Assembly (NCBI GenBank): GCA_004431415.1
Contig: QPMI01000701.1
Coordinates: forward strand, 1-64,000
Direction of reading: 5' to 3'
DNA from: Cyanophora paradoxa
Taxonomy: Eukaryota; Glaucocystophyceae; Cyanophorales; Cyanophoraceae
Length of the DNA stretch: 64,000 nucleotides
Position 1 is the stretch's first letter; each line of letters opens with the position of its first letter. The notes under the pieces are model-generated. The model had not been told where the DNA came from, searched no databases, and saw nothing but the letters and a program-made list of their open reading frames with translations. The translations under genes were made by a program, and so were the position numbers. Below, piece by piece: positions 1 through 9,412 of the stretch.

Positions 1-954
1 CGCGGAGCTAGAAGCCGACCTTGAGAGTTGAAAAGTCCGCCCCGATCCCGCAAAGCGTAGCTTCAGAAAACTCTCGGAAGACTCTCAGCGCGAACATGTT
101 CTTCGGCCAGAAAGTGCGCCCCGCTCCCCTCCCTACTGCTCTCCGTTTCTGATTGCGCGCGCTCCGCGATGCGGCAGCCTCAAGTCGACAAGCCTGCGGT
201 TCGCCGATCCCGCCCCGCGCCCACACCGCTTCCCCGCGCCATGCCCGCCCGTGCCGCCGGCGACGCGCGAGGTCGCGAGCTAACGAAATAGAAGACGTGG
301 GACGTGTCGGAAGCTTAGCTCTGACGCCGGCACTGCCGTACGCAGGCGCGAAAGGACCTGCAGCAAAAGATTGCGATCATGGTTCTCTTCTGGGCTAGCT
401 TGCGCGTGGCGAAGCAGGTCATCGCTGCCGTGGAGCAATAAGCACCGCCGCCGCTGATGCCCCTCGCCTCCCGCCTCGACCCCCGAGGCCCTCGCCCTCT
501 GGCTCTTCCCCCTCTCGACGTTAGGGCCATGGACCCGTGCCCCACCCCGCCCCGCCCTCCCCCGCACGTGTCATGTCGGAGTCTCCGCTTCTGCCCCCGT
601 CCATCGACGTCCCTCTGCCCTCCGTCGTCGCCTGCCCTGTGGCTTTAGCGTCTGTAGAATGCGGACGCTGAAGCGGAGGTAAACGGTGGCCATGCCTGTT
701 GTTCATGTATGGAGGGTCTGGCGCCGGCCGCCGGGAACGTGCATGCGCATGCGCGCGTGCAGCTGCATGGAGTCAGCGGGACGTGTGGTCAAGCTCATGA
801 CACGAGCGGGGCTTCAGAGCGACAGCCTTAATTCAAGCTTCAAATTATGTACTTGAAACTGCTTCCAATACCACTCAGAATCTGCCAGCGAAAATGAAAA
901 ATAGACAGGTGGCCTACCCCTCTGAGCCTGCTATCTGCATGACACTATCGAGTA
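1..954. other. No supported gene
   Basis: I see no recognisable domain or convincing exon chain here. Short open frames exist on both strands (for example 8-226 minus and 280-567 minus), but they are what random GC-rich DNA gives and they do not link across plausible splice sites. The stretch lies downstream of the minus-strand gene that ends at 955, so part of it may be that gene's 3' flank. Short alternating purine/pyrimidine runs occur around 740-760. Confidence 0.5.
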
Positions 955-2407
955 CTATTCGGAGGAGGCAGTCGAGAGGGCGCGGCGGCCGCGGGCGGGG
1001 CGGCGGGTGCGGATGCGGGGCCGGCGGGGCTCGTCGACGGGCAGGGAGGAGAGGGCCTCGGCCGAGGGCCCCAGGGCGACGACCTCGGCGTCCGAGGGGG
1101 GCCGCAGGAGGGCGGGGTTGACCTGCCGCCGCCGCCGCACGGCGCGCGGCGCCCGCGGGCTCGCCACGTCCTCCTCGCTCTCGCTCGAGCTCCAGCCGTC
1201 CAGCGGGTCCGACTCGAGGGCCAGCACCTCGGCGCGTAGGCGCGAGGCCGCCCCGCTGTTCACCCGGCCCATCCGCTTCGAGGAGCGCGCCAGGCACGCG
1301 ATCGTCGACGACCACGCCCCGTGCGAGAGCGACGGCTCCGGCACAAGGGGCGCGGCCAGGGGCGCGCCGAGGGGCGCCGCCGAGGCCCGGGGCGACGGGA
1401 GGGGAGGAGGGAGGGGGATCGCGTCGACGTCCGAGGGGGCAGGGGTGCGGAGGGTGCGGGGGCGCCCCACGGGGCGGGAGGGGCCGGAGCGGGAGGGCGC
1501 GGAAGAGGCGCGGGTGCGGGGAGATCCGGACGGCTCGGGCCTTCGGGGCTTCCGGGCAGTGCGCCGGCCGACGCCGCCATCCGACTCGTCGTCAAAGCGC
1601 TCGGCCGGCTCTGCTTTCCGCTCGCTCCGCTCGAAAGAGAAGCCGAGGCTCATCAGCTTCTTGCTCCTCGTCTCGCTCAGGATGCCCTGCACGCGATCGA
1701 TCAGGCGCCGCCGGTGGCCGGACCAGCCGCGCGAGCGCACCTTCGTGTAATCCGTGCGCTGCTTCTTCACCCAGGCCCCAAGGTCCGGGTCCTGTTGCCA
1801 GCGCCTGGGCACGTCGAAGTGCCCGTGCTCGGCGTTGAACGCCGCCTGCGAGAGCGCACGTTCAGGGAAAAAGAGGCATAAAAGAGGCTACGGGAGAGCA
1901 CACCAGCTTCTGCAGCATTTCCTCCCACTTCTGCGTCCGAGGGCCCGGCCGGGAAGCCAGGCGCGCCTTCCTGTCCTTCTCCTCCTCCGCCTTGCGGATG
2001 TCGCGCTTCTTGGGGTTCTTCTTCCCGATGCCGAGGTCATCGTGGTCCTCCTCAAAGTCGAACTCTTCGATATCAGGCAGGTTTAGGTCGCGCAGCTCCT
2101 CGGGCTCCGCAATGCCCTGCCGCATGATCTCGCGCTTGATCTGCATCAGGTACAGCAGCTCGCCCTTCGACATGTTCGAGCTGCTTCCACCGCTGCTGCT
2201 TTGCATGCGCACGTCAACTCGAGACGGCCCGCCGATCTCCAGCGTGGAGCTGCTGCTCCGCTGCGCTGGTGTTGCCCTTGTGGATGAAGACAGAACGCGG
2301 CCAAGGACGGGTGCGCGGAACGAGATCCGAAGCGGCTGGCGTGAAGAAGATGCTTCAGAGCTCGAAGGGAATGACTGCGCGGCCTGCGGGATGAAGAAAG
2401 TCAGCAC
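955..2407 (-). CDS. Plastid-targeted helicase-associated-domain protein
   Basis: Two exons read cleanly: 2407-1904 and 1845-955, joined in phase 0 by a 58-nt intron with a gtgtgc donor and ctctcgcag acceptor. Across the junction the protein reads KWEEMLQKL then AAFNAEHGHFDVPRRW, followed by LGAWVKKQRTDY and LMSLGFSF. This is the helicase-associated (HA) domain pattern (W..ML..L..F...HGH..VP..W, then LG.WV..QR..Y), a small putative nucleic-acid-binding domain common in algae. The N-terminus starts MLTFFIPQ and is Ser/Arg-rich, fitting a glaucophyte muroplast transit peptide. The start was chosen for this Phe-containing leader. The middle is charged and coiled-coil-like (SKGELLYLMQIKREIM; acidic DIEEFDFEEDHDDLG). 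The C-terminal 200 residues are low-complexity Pro/Arg/Ser. No helicase core is visible, so the molecular role is unknown. Confidence 0.75.
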
Positions 2408-3175
2408 GCGGACTAATCAAATCTGATTTGCGAGAAACATGCGCAAGAAGGCGGGGACACGCGCGATTTTAGATCAAGAAAGAATGTAGACAGCTTTCAT
2501 CCGAAGGGCCCATTGAAGAGAACCCATCGGAATCAGTCGCAGTCACGAAGCGAACTTCTATGATCTCCCGGGCCGCTTGAGAGGGAACGCATTGAGGGCG
2601 TCCGCTCCTCTAAAGGCGCCGGGAACAAAAGCAAACACGTCCTACAGCGCGGGGCGCTAAGGTCACGCGTACCACAAGATATCTTGGCCTCCTGATCGTG
2701 CTGTTCCCCGGCTCGCCACGGCGCACGTCTGGCAGGGAACTTCAGTCATCCCAATGGCATCACGGCAATACGAGATTTCGGCATGCGCACCGCTGCTGGC
2801 CCGGACGGCGCCGAGGGGCGTCGACGCTAAGGCGCGTGGTAGGGGGACTGGCGACAGGAACGCAGTTGTCGTCGTTCCTGTCATTCTTGAAGACGCCTTT
2901 TCCAAGCAGCCGCAGCGTCAGGGAGATCGCGGTATGTCGCTGGAAAGATCGCACCGTTTCACAAACCGCGTCCTGCAGGCAGCTGGATGTAGAAGTCGTT
3001 CGAGTGTGCAAAATGGTTGTGTCTGGACAGTCGCCGCGACGCCTGTGCCCGCCCGGCGGCCTCTCGCCGATCTGTCTGGCCGGGTACGGTGAACTGCACG
3101 ATTTTTGAGCGCCGACCGGGTACAGCGCTTCTTCGCCGCGGCCTCATCCGCCGTCCTTCTACGTACACGAAAACG
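2408..3175. other. Divergent intergenic region
   Basis: This separates the minus-strand gene starting at 2407 from the plus-strand gene starting at 3176, so it should hold both promoters. No domain-bearing frame was found. Composition is less GC-extreme than the genes. I see no clear TATA box or repeat. Confidence 0.4.
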
Positions 3176-3892
3176 ATGGACATGAGCTCTCTCGACGAAG
3201 GAGAGGCGCCGCAGGTGTTTGTGGAGCTCGCCAAGGCCTCCCAACGTGCGCCCCGCCTCTTCCGCGTCAGAATTGGCGCGCGCGCGTGCGCCGCGCCGGC
3301 GCTAGATGCAGCTGCAGCTTCAGTTCTGCTCGTTCGAAACAAGCGTCCGCACCGCAGTCGCATCGTCCCTTTTTTTGATGGCCCTGTCCCTTGGCGCGTA
3401 CCGCAGACGAGGACAAGGCGGAGCGGCACTTCCGCCGCGCAGCTCAATACCACGATGAGCAGATCCGCACTCGCGGACGCGATGCCGGCGCGCGCGCGCG
3501 CTCCCCGAGAGCGCGGAGAACCTTTAATTCCGGGATTTGATGCATACGCTCGCAGATGAGCTCCGTCGCCGCGCATCCAAGCACGAGGAAGAGGGTGCCA
3601 AGGAGGTATTCAAGCACGGTCGTTACAAGGCGGCCGCATGACCGCTTTCTCACGAGCCCTGCGCACGCGCAGCTTTCCAAGGCGCTTGAACACGCGCGGA
3701 CTGCCGGGGTGCGCGTTCCTCCTCTCATGCGCGTCTTCTCGCCAGATGTAACGCCCTCAGGTGATCGAGCAGGTGGGGGACGATATCGAAGCAATGGAGC
3801 TCTCCGGGCACGGCAGGCGGCTCGCAGCGGACGCGCACGAGCGGGCCGAGCGGGAGGAGATCGAGGTGGAGAGAACTCAGGCACTCGAGTGA
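3176..3892 (+). CDS. Small charged helical protein, unknown function
   Basis: A chain of very short exons: MDMSSLDEGEAPQ.., then HEDKAERHFRRAAQYHDEQ, ELRRRASKHEEEGAKE, LSKALEHARTAG, and a last exon starting VIEQVGDDIEAMELSG and ending ..VERTQALE with tga at 3890. Introns start gtgcgc, gtattc and gtgcgcg and end tcag or gcag. The intron before ELRRRASK has no GT donor in the available frame and may use GC. The product is about 130 residues, Lys/Glu/Arg/His-rich and probably all-helical (coiled coil or TPR-like). No signal peptide or transmembrane helix is seen, and no family is recognised. The start is the only ATG in frame with exon 1. Confidence 0.55.
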
Positions 3893-4032
3893 GCGCGCTG
3901 CGCACGGGCGCGGCGGCCTCTGTTCTGCCCCCCATACCGTGCTGCTGCCGCCTTCTTCATTATTGTGTAGATACATAATCGTTTCAGCCTGGTGATCGAG
4001 ATCGCCCTGCCAAGCCCTGGGGCCGGGTGCGA

Positions 4033-4970
4033 CTACTTGCACCAGGCGAGGCTGGAGATGGTGGGGGAGCACTCGGCCTCTATCCTCGCCTGCCGCTCCG
4101 GCACCTCTTCAAAGTCAAACGCGAGCGCGCCATCGATGCCCCCTGCGCGCGCGCGGCCCCTGGCATGGGCGGCCGCCCCGACGCGCCCCGACGCGGCGGC
4201 GAGCCCGCGCACCGTCGAGGATCGGCAGGAGCTGAGTCTCCACGATCTCCTTGTGCTGTGGGGCCGGGGCTTGCTGGGGAGCGCGGGCGCGGGGAGGGCG
4301 TGCGGGGCGCGTGGCGGACCCGCGGATGCTCGAGGTACGCGTCGCGGTCCTGCGACAGCGCGGGGCAGCCACCGAGTCAGGCGGGCCAGCGGGCGGCCGC
4401 GGGAGTGGGATCCAAGACAGCGGCACTTTGGCGGTGTTGAACTCCATGACGAAGCCGTGCTGGAAGCCGCGGTTGAGGCCCTCGCTGCTGCTGTACGGCC
4501 TGCGCTCCCAGAGCGTCGCTCAGCGCGGCGCGAGGGGCCCAGCGGGGCGAGAACGCCGGGACGGCGGGTGGCCTCCGGGGTTGTGTGTCGAATGGCGCGC
4601 GGCGGCTTAGCATGCAGACGAACCCGTACGAAAACTTCTTGATGTACTGCTGGAGCTCGTCTCTGCGCCGCCGGGCAGCGGGCGTGAGCCGTGGCAGGTC
4701 GGTGCCGGGGACGCGGGGGTCGGTGCACGACATGCAGGAGAGGGTGACGAATAGGTCGTGTATTTGGCGCTCCGTGACCTGCCGGAATGCTTAGCTGCGT
4801 GGCCGGCGGGCTCGGGGCGCGCTTCACACCTCGGGCGCGAAGCGCAGCAGAACGATGTGCTGCGCGGCCAAGCGCAAACGGGTCAGCACGTCGCCGTTCA
4901 GTTCAGCAGTAGGCCAAGCGCGTCGCGGTCAGCACGCCGGCGTGCCATCACCGGCGTCGTGTAGATCTGC
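4033..4970 (-). CDS. Stress-responsive A/B-barrel (Dabb) domain protein
   Basis: Minus-strand exons together read HIVLLRFAPE, VTERQIHDLFVTLSCM, DELQQYIKKFSYGFVCM, RPYSSSEGLNRGFQHGFVM, EFNTAK, DRDAYLEHPRHKEIVE, TQLLPILD and GALAFDFEEVPE. This matches the Dabb fold in order: first beta strand ending in a charged residue, helix with EVT..QI, the GFQHGFV strand, YL.HP.H helix and final FDFE strand. Dabb proteins are small dimeric ferredoxin-like barrels in plants and bacteria, often stress- or salt-induced; many have no known reaction. The stop is tag at 4035-4033. The 5' end is uncertain: an upstream mini-exon IYTTP may precede HIVLL. Introns are short with gcgcag acceptors. Confidence 0.7.
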
Positions 4971-4999
4971 CGCAGCGCGCCCCGCTAGCCTTGGCGCGC

Positions 5000-5290
5000 C
5001 GCGCACCTTGATCATCGAGCAGACAGAATCCGCGCGTCAACGAGATGGAAATTCGAGTGATATGCCGCTCGGTCCGGGCCGGTGCTTCTCGCCGCCGCAC
5101 TTTTGATTTGTGGTACCCGCTGGTCGACGAACTTCAACCGCCGCAGCTGGCTGGAGGAGTCGAGGTGCAGGGTCCGGATCCGCTTGGCGATGCTCGCAGG
5201 CCGTGCGGCGGTCTTCACATTCCTGGTGCGCTGCCCTCGCGTTTCCGGTGCGTTGAGCTCAGCTAACGCGCGCGTATCAAAGATCTGCTC
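5000..5290 (-). CDS. Possible exon of an unrecognised protein
   Basis: A minus-strand frame contains ASIAKRIRTLHLDSSSQLRR followed by LKFVDQRVPQIK. Its residue mix looks more protein-like than the opposite-strand frames. It could be a 5' exon of the Dabb gene immediately downstream on the same strand, or a separate gene. The plus strand of the same interval is also open and begins with a hydrophobic MLLAAALLICG, which could instead be a signal peptide for the F5/8C gene at 5327. I cannot decide between the two. Confidence 0.25.
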
Positions 5291-5326
5291 GTTTCTGGCC
5301 GTAGGCGCTTCGTCGGCGTCCAACAG

Positions 5327-6108
5327 CTGTCTGAGGAACGTCGCGCGCGGCCGCGGGGAAGTCCTGCTCTCTGAACCGGCGGAAGGCTCGAACGCCGGGC
5401 ACGCGCTAGATGGCGAAATCGTCGCGTACGACACGCCCAGCGCTGCCGTCGCCCGCTCCGCTCGGACCTTGTGCGCAGCTGCAGATGCGCATGCTCATGG
5501 TCATTCCGCTCTGACGCCGGTGCAGGAATCCCCGGTGGATGGTGGACCTGAAACAGCTCTACGACATTGAGCTCGTTGAGATCTGGCTGGTGCGCCCGGG
5601 GTGCGAGGACCCGGCGGCGCCTGCGGGGGTGCGCTGCAGCGGCTCGGAGCGCCCTCCCGACGAGCCGCTCCACCTCGCGCTCCTCGGCATGGACGGTCCG
5701 CCGCGCGGCCCCGGCCCGCGGCCCCGGCGCCCCTGCGGCTGAGGCGGGGCGCCGGCGGCAGGGGAGAAGCAGACGGAAGCCTACTGGCGGGGCGGGGCGT
5801 ACGTGTGGGCGGCGGCGCTGGAGGGGCCGGTGGCGGCGCGCTTCGTGCAGGTGCAGGGGCCGGGCGCGGAGCGGGCCCTGGCGCTGGCCGAGGTCCGGGC
5901 CTTCGCGCGCGTCCCCGGCCCCTGCCCGGCTGAGCCCGGCCCCGTGCGTCCGTCCCCGCCCCTGCAGCGGCCCGCACGCGCCCGACGCCCCTTGCAGGCC
6001 CCTCTCCCCTCTTCGATCTTCCCCGCGTCGGCGCCGCCCGGGCCACGAAGACGGCCCGCATGCACAGACGCCCCGCTTTCAGCTCCCGCGGGCCGCCGCA
6101 AGGCGTGA
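5327..6108 (+). CDS. F5/8 type C (discoidin/fucolectin-like) domain protein, 5' end unresolved
   Basis: The exons give the hallmarks of an F5/8C or fucolectin beta-sandwich in order: LRNVARGRGEVLLSEPAEG then AGHALDGEIV (the NVA.G....S....A..A.DG start), an exon after the gtgcag acceptor at 5524 with PRWMVDLKQLYDIELVEIWL (the WW.VDL...Y.I..V.I strand), LHLALLGMDG, and AYVWAAALEGPVAARFVQVQ with LALAEVRAFAR (the RYVRVQ ... L.LAEVEV end). Such domains bind carbohydrates or lipids on cell surfaces. The full domain is present. The N-terminus and any signal peptide are not resolved, and the stop near 6108 is approximate. It converges with the secreted transglutaminase-like gene downstream. Confidence 0.6.
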
Positions 6109-6417
6109 GGACGCCACCTGCCGGCACTCTCCCCTCGGGCCCCGGGCCCGTCGCCAGCCCAGCGCCGGCGTTGCCGGCGCTCCGGCGCGTGGTCCGCGCG
6201 GCGAGCAGCAGCGGCGCCCGTGCTCTGATCACTGCGATCTGCCTGCACTCGAAATTCCTCAAGCATGTACATGTATCTCGGCGCCTCGGCCGCTTATCCT
6301 TACTCAACTCATTGACTAGCGCTACTGATTTAGGTGCCACGCATCGCACAATTCCTGCCTGCATCCATCCCTGCCTCGGGCCTCGGATCTCCGGGGGCCC
6401 GGGCGCGGGGCGGGGCG

Positions 6418-9295
6418 CTAGGAGGGGGCGCCGGGGCCGGGGCCGGGGCCGGGGCGGGGCCGTGGGGCGGTGGCGGCGATCGGCGAGCTCGCGGAGGCGG
6501 CGGGTGCCGCCGCTCGCGCCCTCGGCGCCGCTGCTGCTGCTGGAGCTGTAGGCGTAGCTGTAGTAGGACTGGGAGGACTCGGTGGGGTCGGCGTGGGGCT
6601 CGGCGAGGGCGACGCGGTCCAGGTCGGCCAGGGGGTCTCGGTCCAGGTCGGGGAGGGGCTGGGGGTCTCAGTGGGGGTCGGGGTGGCCCAGGTGTCGCCC
6701 CAGGTCGGGCTCGGGGTGGGCGAGGGCGAGGGCGTCTCCGTCGGCGTCGGCGTCGCCCACGCCTCCGTCCACGTCGGCGAGGGCGTCGGCGAGGGCGTCT
6801 CCGTGACGGCGTACGGCGTCGCCCCGGCCTCGGCCGCCGGCGTCGGCGTCGGGCCGATGATGACGACGACGGGGTGGCGGAGGGCCGGCCCCGGGGCCCG
6901 CGCCGCGGCGAGGAGCGAGGCGACGTCGCCCCAGCGGATGCCCCGCCCCGGCGCGTAGCTCGCCACCGTCCGGTTCGCCGGGAACGCGTTCACTGCCCCC
7001 GCCCCAGTGAGCGTGCCCGGGCGGCGCCGGCAGGGCTCGGGGGCGGGGGCCGGGGGGGCGGACGGCCGGCGGGGAAGAGCGGGGCCCAGATGAAGTCGGG
7101 GTGGTTCTCCTGTTCGGGGGAGGCGCTGAGGGGGAGCGCTGGGGGCGCGAGCGGGGGCCGGGGGTCGGACCTTGGAATCGCCGAGCCACTCGCCGCCGAT
7201 GATCTCGCCGCTGGCGGCGTCCACCTGGAGCACCATCTCCAGCCGCATCACCGCCACGAAGTTTTGCTGCCCGGCCCCCGTCACGCCCCCCGCGGGGGGG
7301 CACAGGGGCGGGGCCGGCACCACGAAGCGGACGTAGTCGGAGAGGGGCCGGTCCCACTGAGGCAGCAGGGGCACCTCGTAGACGTAGTAGAGGTCGAGGG
7401 CGATGCGGTGGAAGGTGTACGCCCCGGCGTCCGCCCCCGCATCCCCCTGGAACGTGTCCACCGTCGTCTGCGCGCGGGAGGCTCGAGGGAGCGGGCGCTC
7501 GAGGGCGGCGGGGCGGGGCGGGGCGGACGGTGCGGGGGGCGTTGACGAGCTGCACGGCCGCGCGCCGGCTCAGCAGCGTGTGCCGCGTCACGTTGTACCG
7601 GAACACCCTGCGCCCCCGCCCCCCACGCCCTCGAGCTCCGGGCGGGCACGGACCGGAGCGGGGCCGGGCGGGGGCGGCGCGCACGGGAAGTTCCAGACCT
7701 GCGCGGGGCGCGCCACGGTGAGCGGGGCGCCGGCGCAGGAGGCGGGCGGGGCGGCGGGGCGGACTTCGAGGTCGAAGACGGTGTCCATGACGAGGGCCTT
7801 GCGGCGCCTGCGGGGCAGGGGCGGCAGGTGAGGGGTGGGAGGGAGGTGGGCGGGGCGGGGCGCGCAGGCCGATGGTGTTGGCGACGGCGATGAAGAAGGT
7901 CCCCGCGTTCGTGTCGTTGCACGCCCGAGACGCCGGCCGCCCTGCCCGCCCCGCCCCTCAGCCCCCTCCCACGCCCCGCCCGCCGCCTGCCCCGCCGGGC
8001 GGGCGCGCCTATCGAGTCCACGGGGATGTCCTTCTTCGCGGTGTCGCAGCGACTGCGCGGCGCCGCCCGGTCAGCGGCCGGCCGGGCCGGGGGAGAGGGG
8101 CCGCCCGGCCCGAGCGGCTGGCGCGCGTCGAGAGGAAGCTGAGGTTGGGGTACGCCTGCGCGCGCGAGGGGCGGTCGGCGGGGCGGGAGGGGCCGGGGGG
8201 GCGGGCGGCGGGGCGCGCGATGTCGGCGAAGAAGACGGTCGCGAGGCCCTTGAGGTCGAAGGGCGTGAAATCGACCCCGTTCATCACCACGCGCCGCGAG
8301 GGCTCCGGGATCTGAGTGATTTGAACTGTTTGTAGTGATCGCAACAAAACTACAAAAGCTGAAGTGCACCAGGATCGAGGCCGCCGCCCAGCCATGGCAG
8401 ATACCCTCCCAGTTGTCGATGCAGACGCCGTCGGCGCAGGTCGCGTTGCGCGTCCCGTTCTCCGTGCACGGGTCCATGGCGCCCTTCGGGAGCGCGGTTG
8501 TGTTGAACGCGCAGCTCGTGCGGATCGAGCGGAGCGCGTTCCAGCCCCACAGCTGCGAGACTCGCTCCGCGAGCCGCTCCTCGTCGAGGCCGAACGCCCG
8601 CGCGTACTGCGCCGCCGTCACGTGCGGGCGGGAGACGTCGCGTGCCGCGCGGCGGGCCTTCTCGACGGCTGAGAGGCTCTCCGGGCCGTGCACTCTGTCG
8701 TTGATGGAGTCCAGGAAGGTCGGCCAGTACGGGCCCGGCCTTCGCGGGGCGCGCGAACGACGCGCGCTCGTCAGGGCCGCGCCGGGATATCACACGCCGA
8801 TCGCGTGCCGAGCGCGCCAGCGCGCTCGAGCACGAGCCGCGCACACTATGCAAGCGGCGTGCGAGACGGGCGCGTGCAGGCGTGCGCACCATGGGCTTAC
8901 ATCGGCGCGGCCGCTCATCGGGAGCTCCACGATCTGGTGGTTCATCGACGCCCGCGTGTACGTGCTGAAGCAAATCGCACGCTCAGCGATATCCCGATGT
9001 GCTGCGGCGGATCCAAGCAGCAAGCCGAAGTGCGCGAAGAAACCGGCGCGCCACGAGCGCGCCCCGCGAGAACGCACTTCAAGAGATCTGGATTATCAGC
9101 GATGGGGTCCCATGCCGTTAGCAGCCGCCAGCTTGCTTCGAGCCCGAGTCTGCCTGTACGTACTTCAGCCGCCGGGAAACAACGACGGGCAGAGGAGCCT
9201 TGCGCACGGGGTCCTGGCAGCCGGCCGAGCGCTCCTGCGAAACAACAACACAGGCACGCCAGCGCGAGAAGCGCCAGCAGCCTCGGCCGTCCCAT
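6418..9295 (-). CDS. Secreted transglutaminase-elicitor (M81D/GP42-type) homologue with Pro/Thr-rich tail
   Basis: The start at 9295 gives a textbook signal peptide, [19 protein letters not shown]. Following exons match the transglutaminase elicitor family, best known as Phytophthora cell-wall Ca-dependent transglutaminases: [27 protein letters not shown] (the likely catalytic Cys motif), then after an intron [74 protein letters not shown], and [11 protein letters not shown]. The order and spacing agree with the whole domain. The C-terminal 150 residues are a Thr/Pro/Ser/Trp repeat ([16 protein letters not shown]), resembling cell-wall hydroxyproline-rich or mucin-like stalks. The product is predicted secreted and wall-associated, able to cross-link glutamine and lysine side chains if active. 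Its start lies 117 bp from the divergent chromodomain gene. The exact stop is approximate. Confidence 0.75.
6550..6860 (-). repeat. Pro/Thr/Ser/Trp-rich coding repeat
   Basis: On the minus strand this stretch encodes repeats of [12 protein letters not shown] and SPTWTE units at the C-terminus of the transglutaminase-elicitor homologue. At DNA level it is an imperfect minisatellite rich in GGGGTCGG and GGCGTCGG blocks. Confidence 0.7.
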
Positions 9296-9412
9296 CGCTT
9301 TTTTTTTCTTTTCGCTGTGTAGACCCGTCGGTACCCTCACCAGACAAACCCCCCTCTGGCCCCGACCCGAACCAAGCGAACAGGCGTTCGTGGCGTCGCG
9401 AGTGATCGTACG

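Noticed and set aside
5012..5434. Confident minus-strand gene across 5012-5434
   Set aside because: Its right half is antisense to the F5/8C exon starting LRNVARGRG, which has clear domain support on the plus strand. Only the left half was kept, with low confidence.
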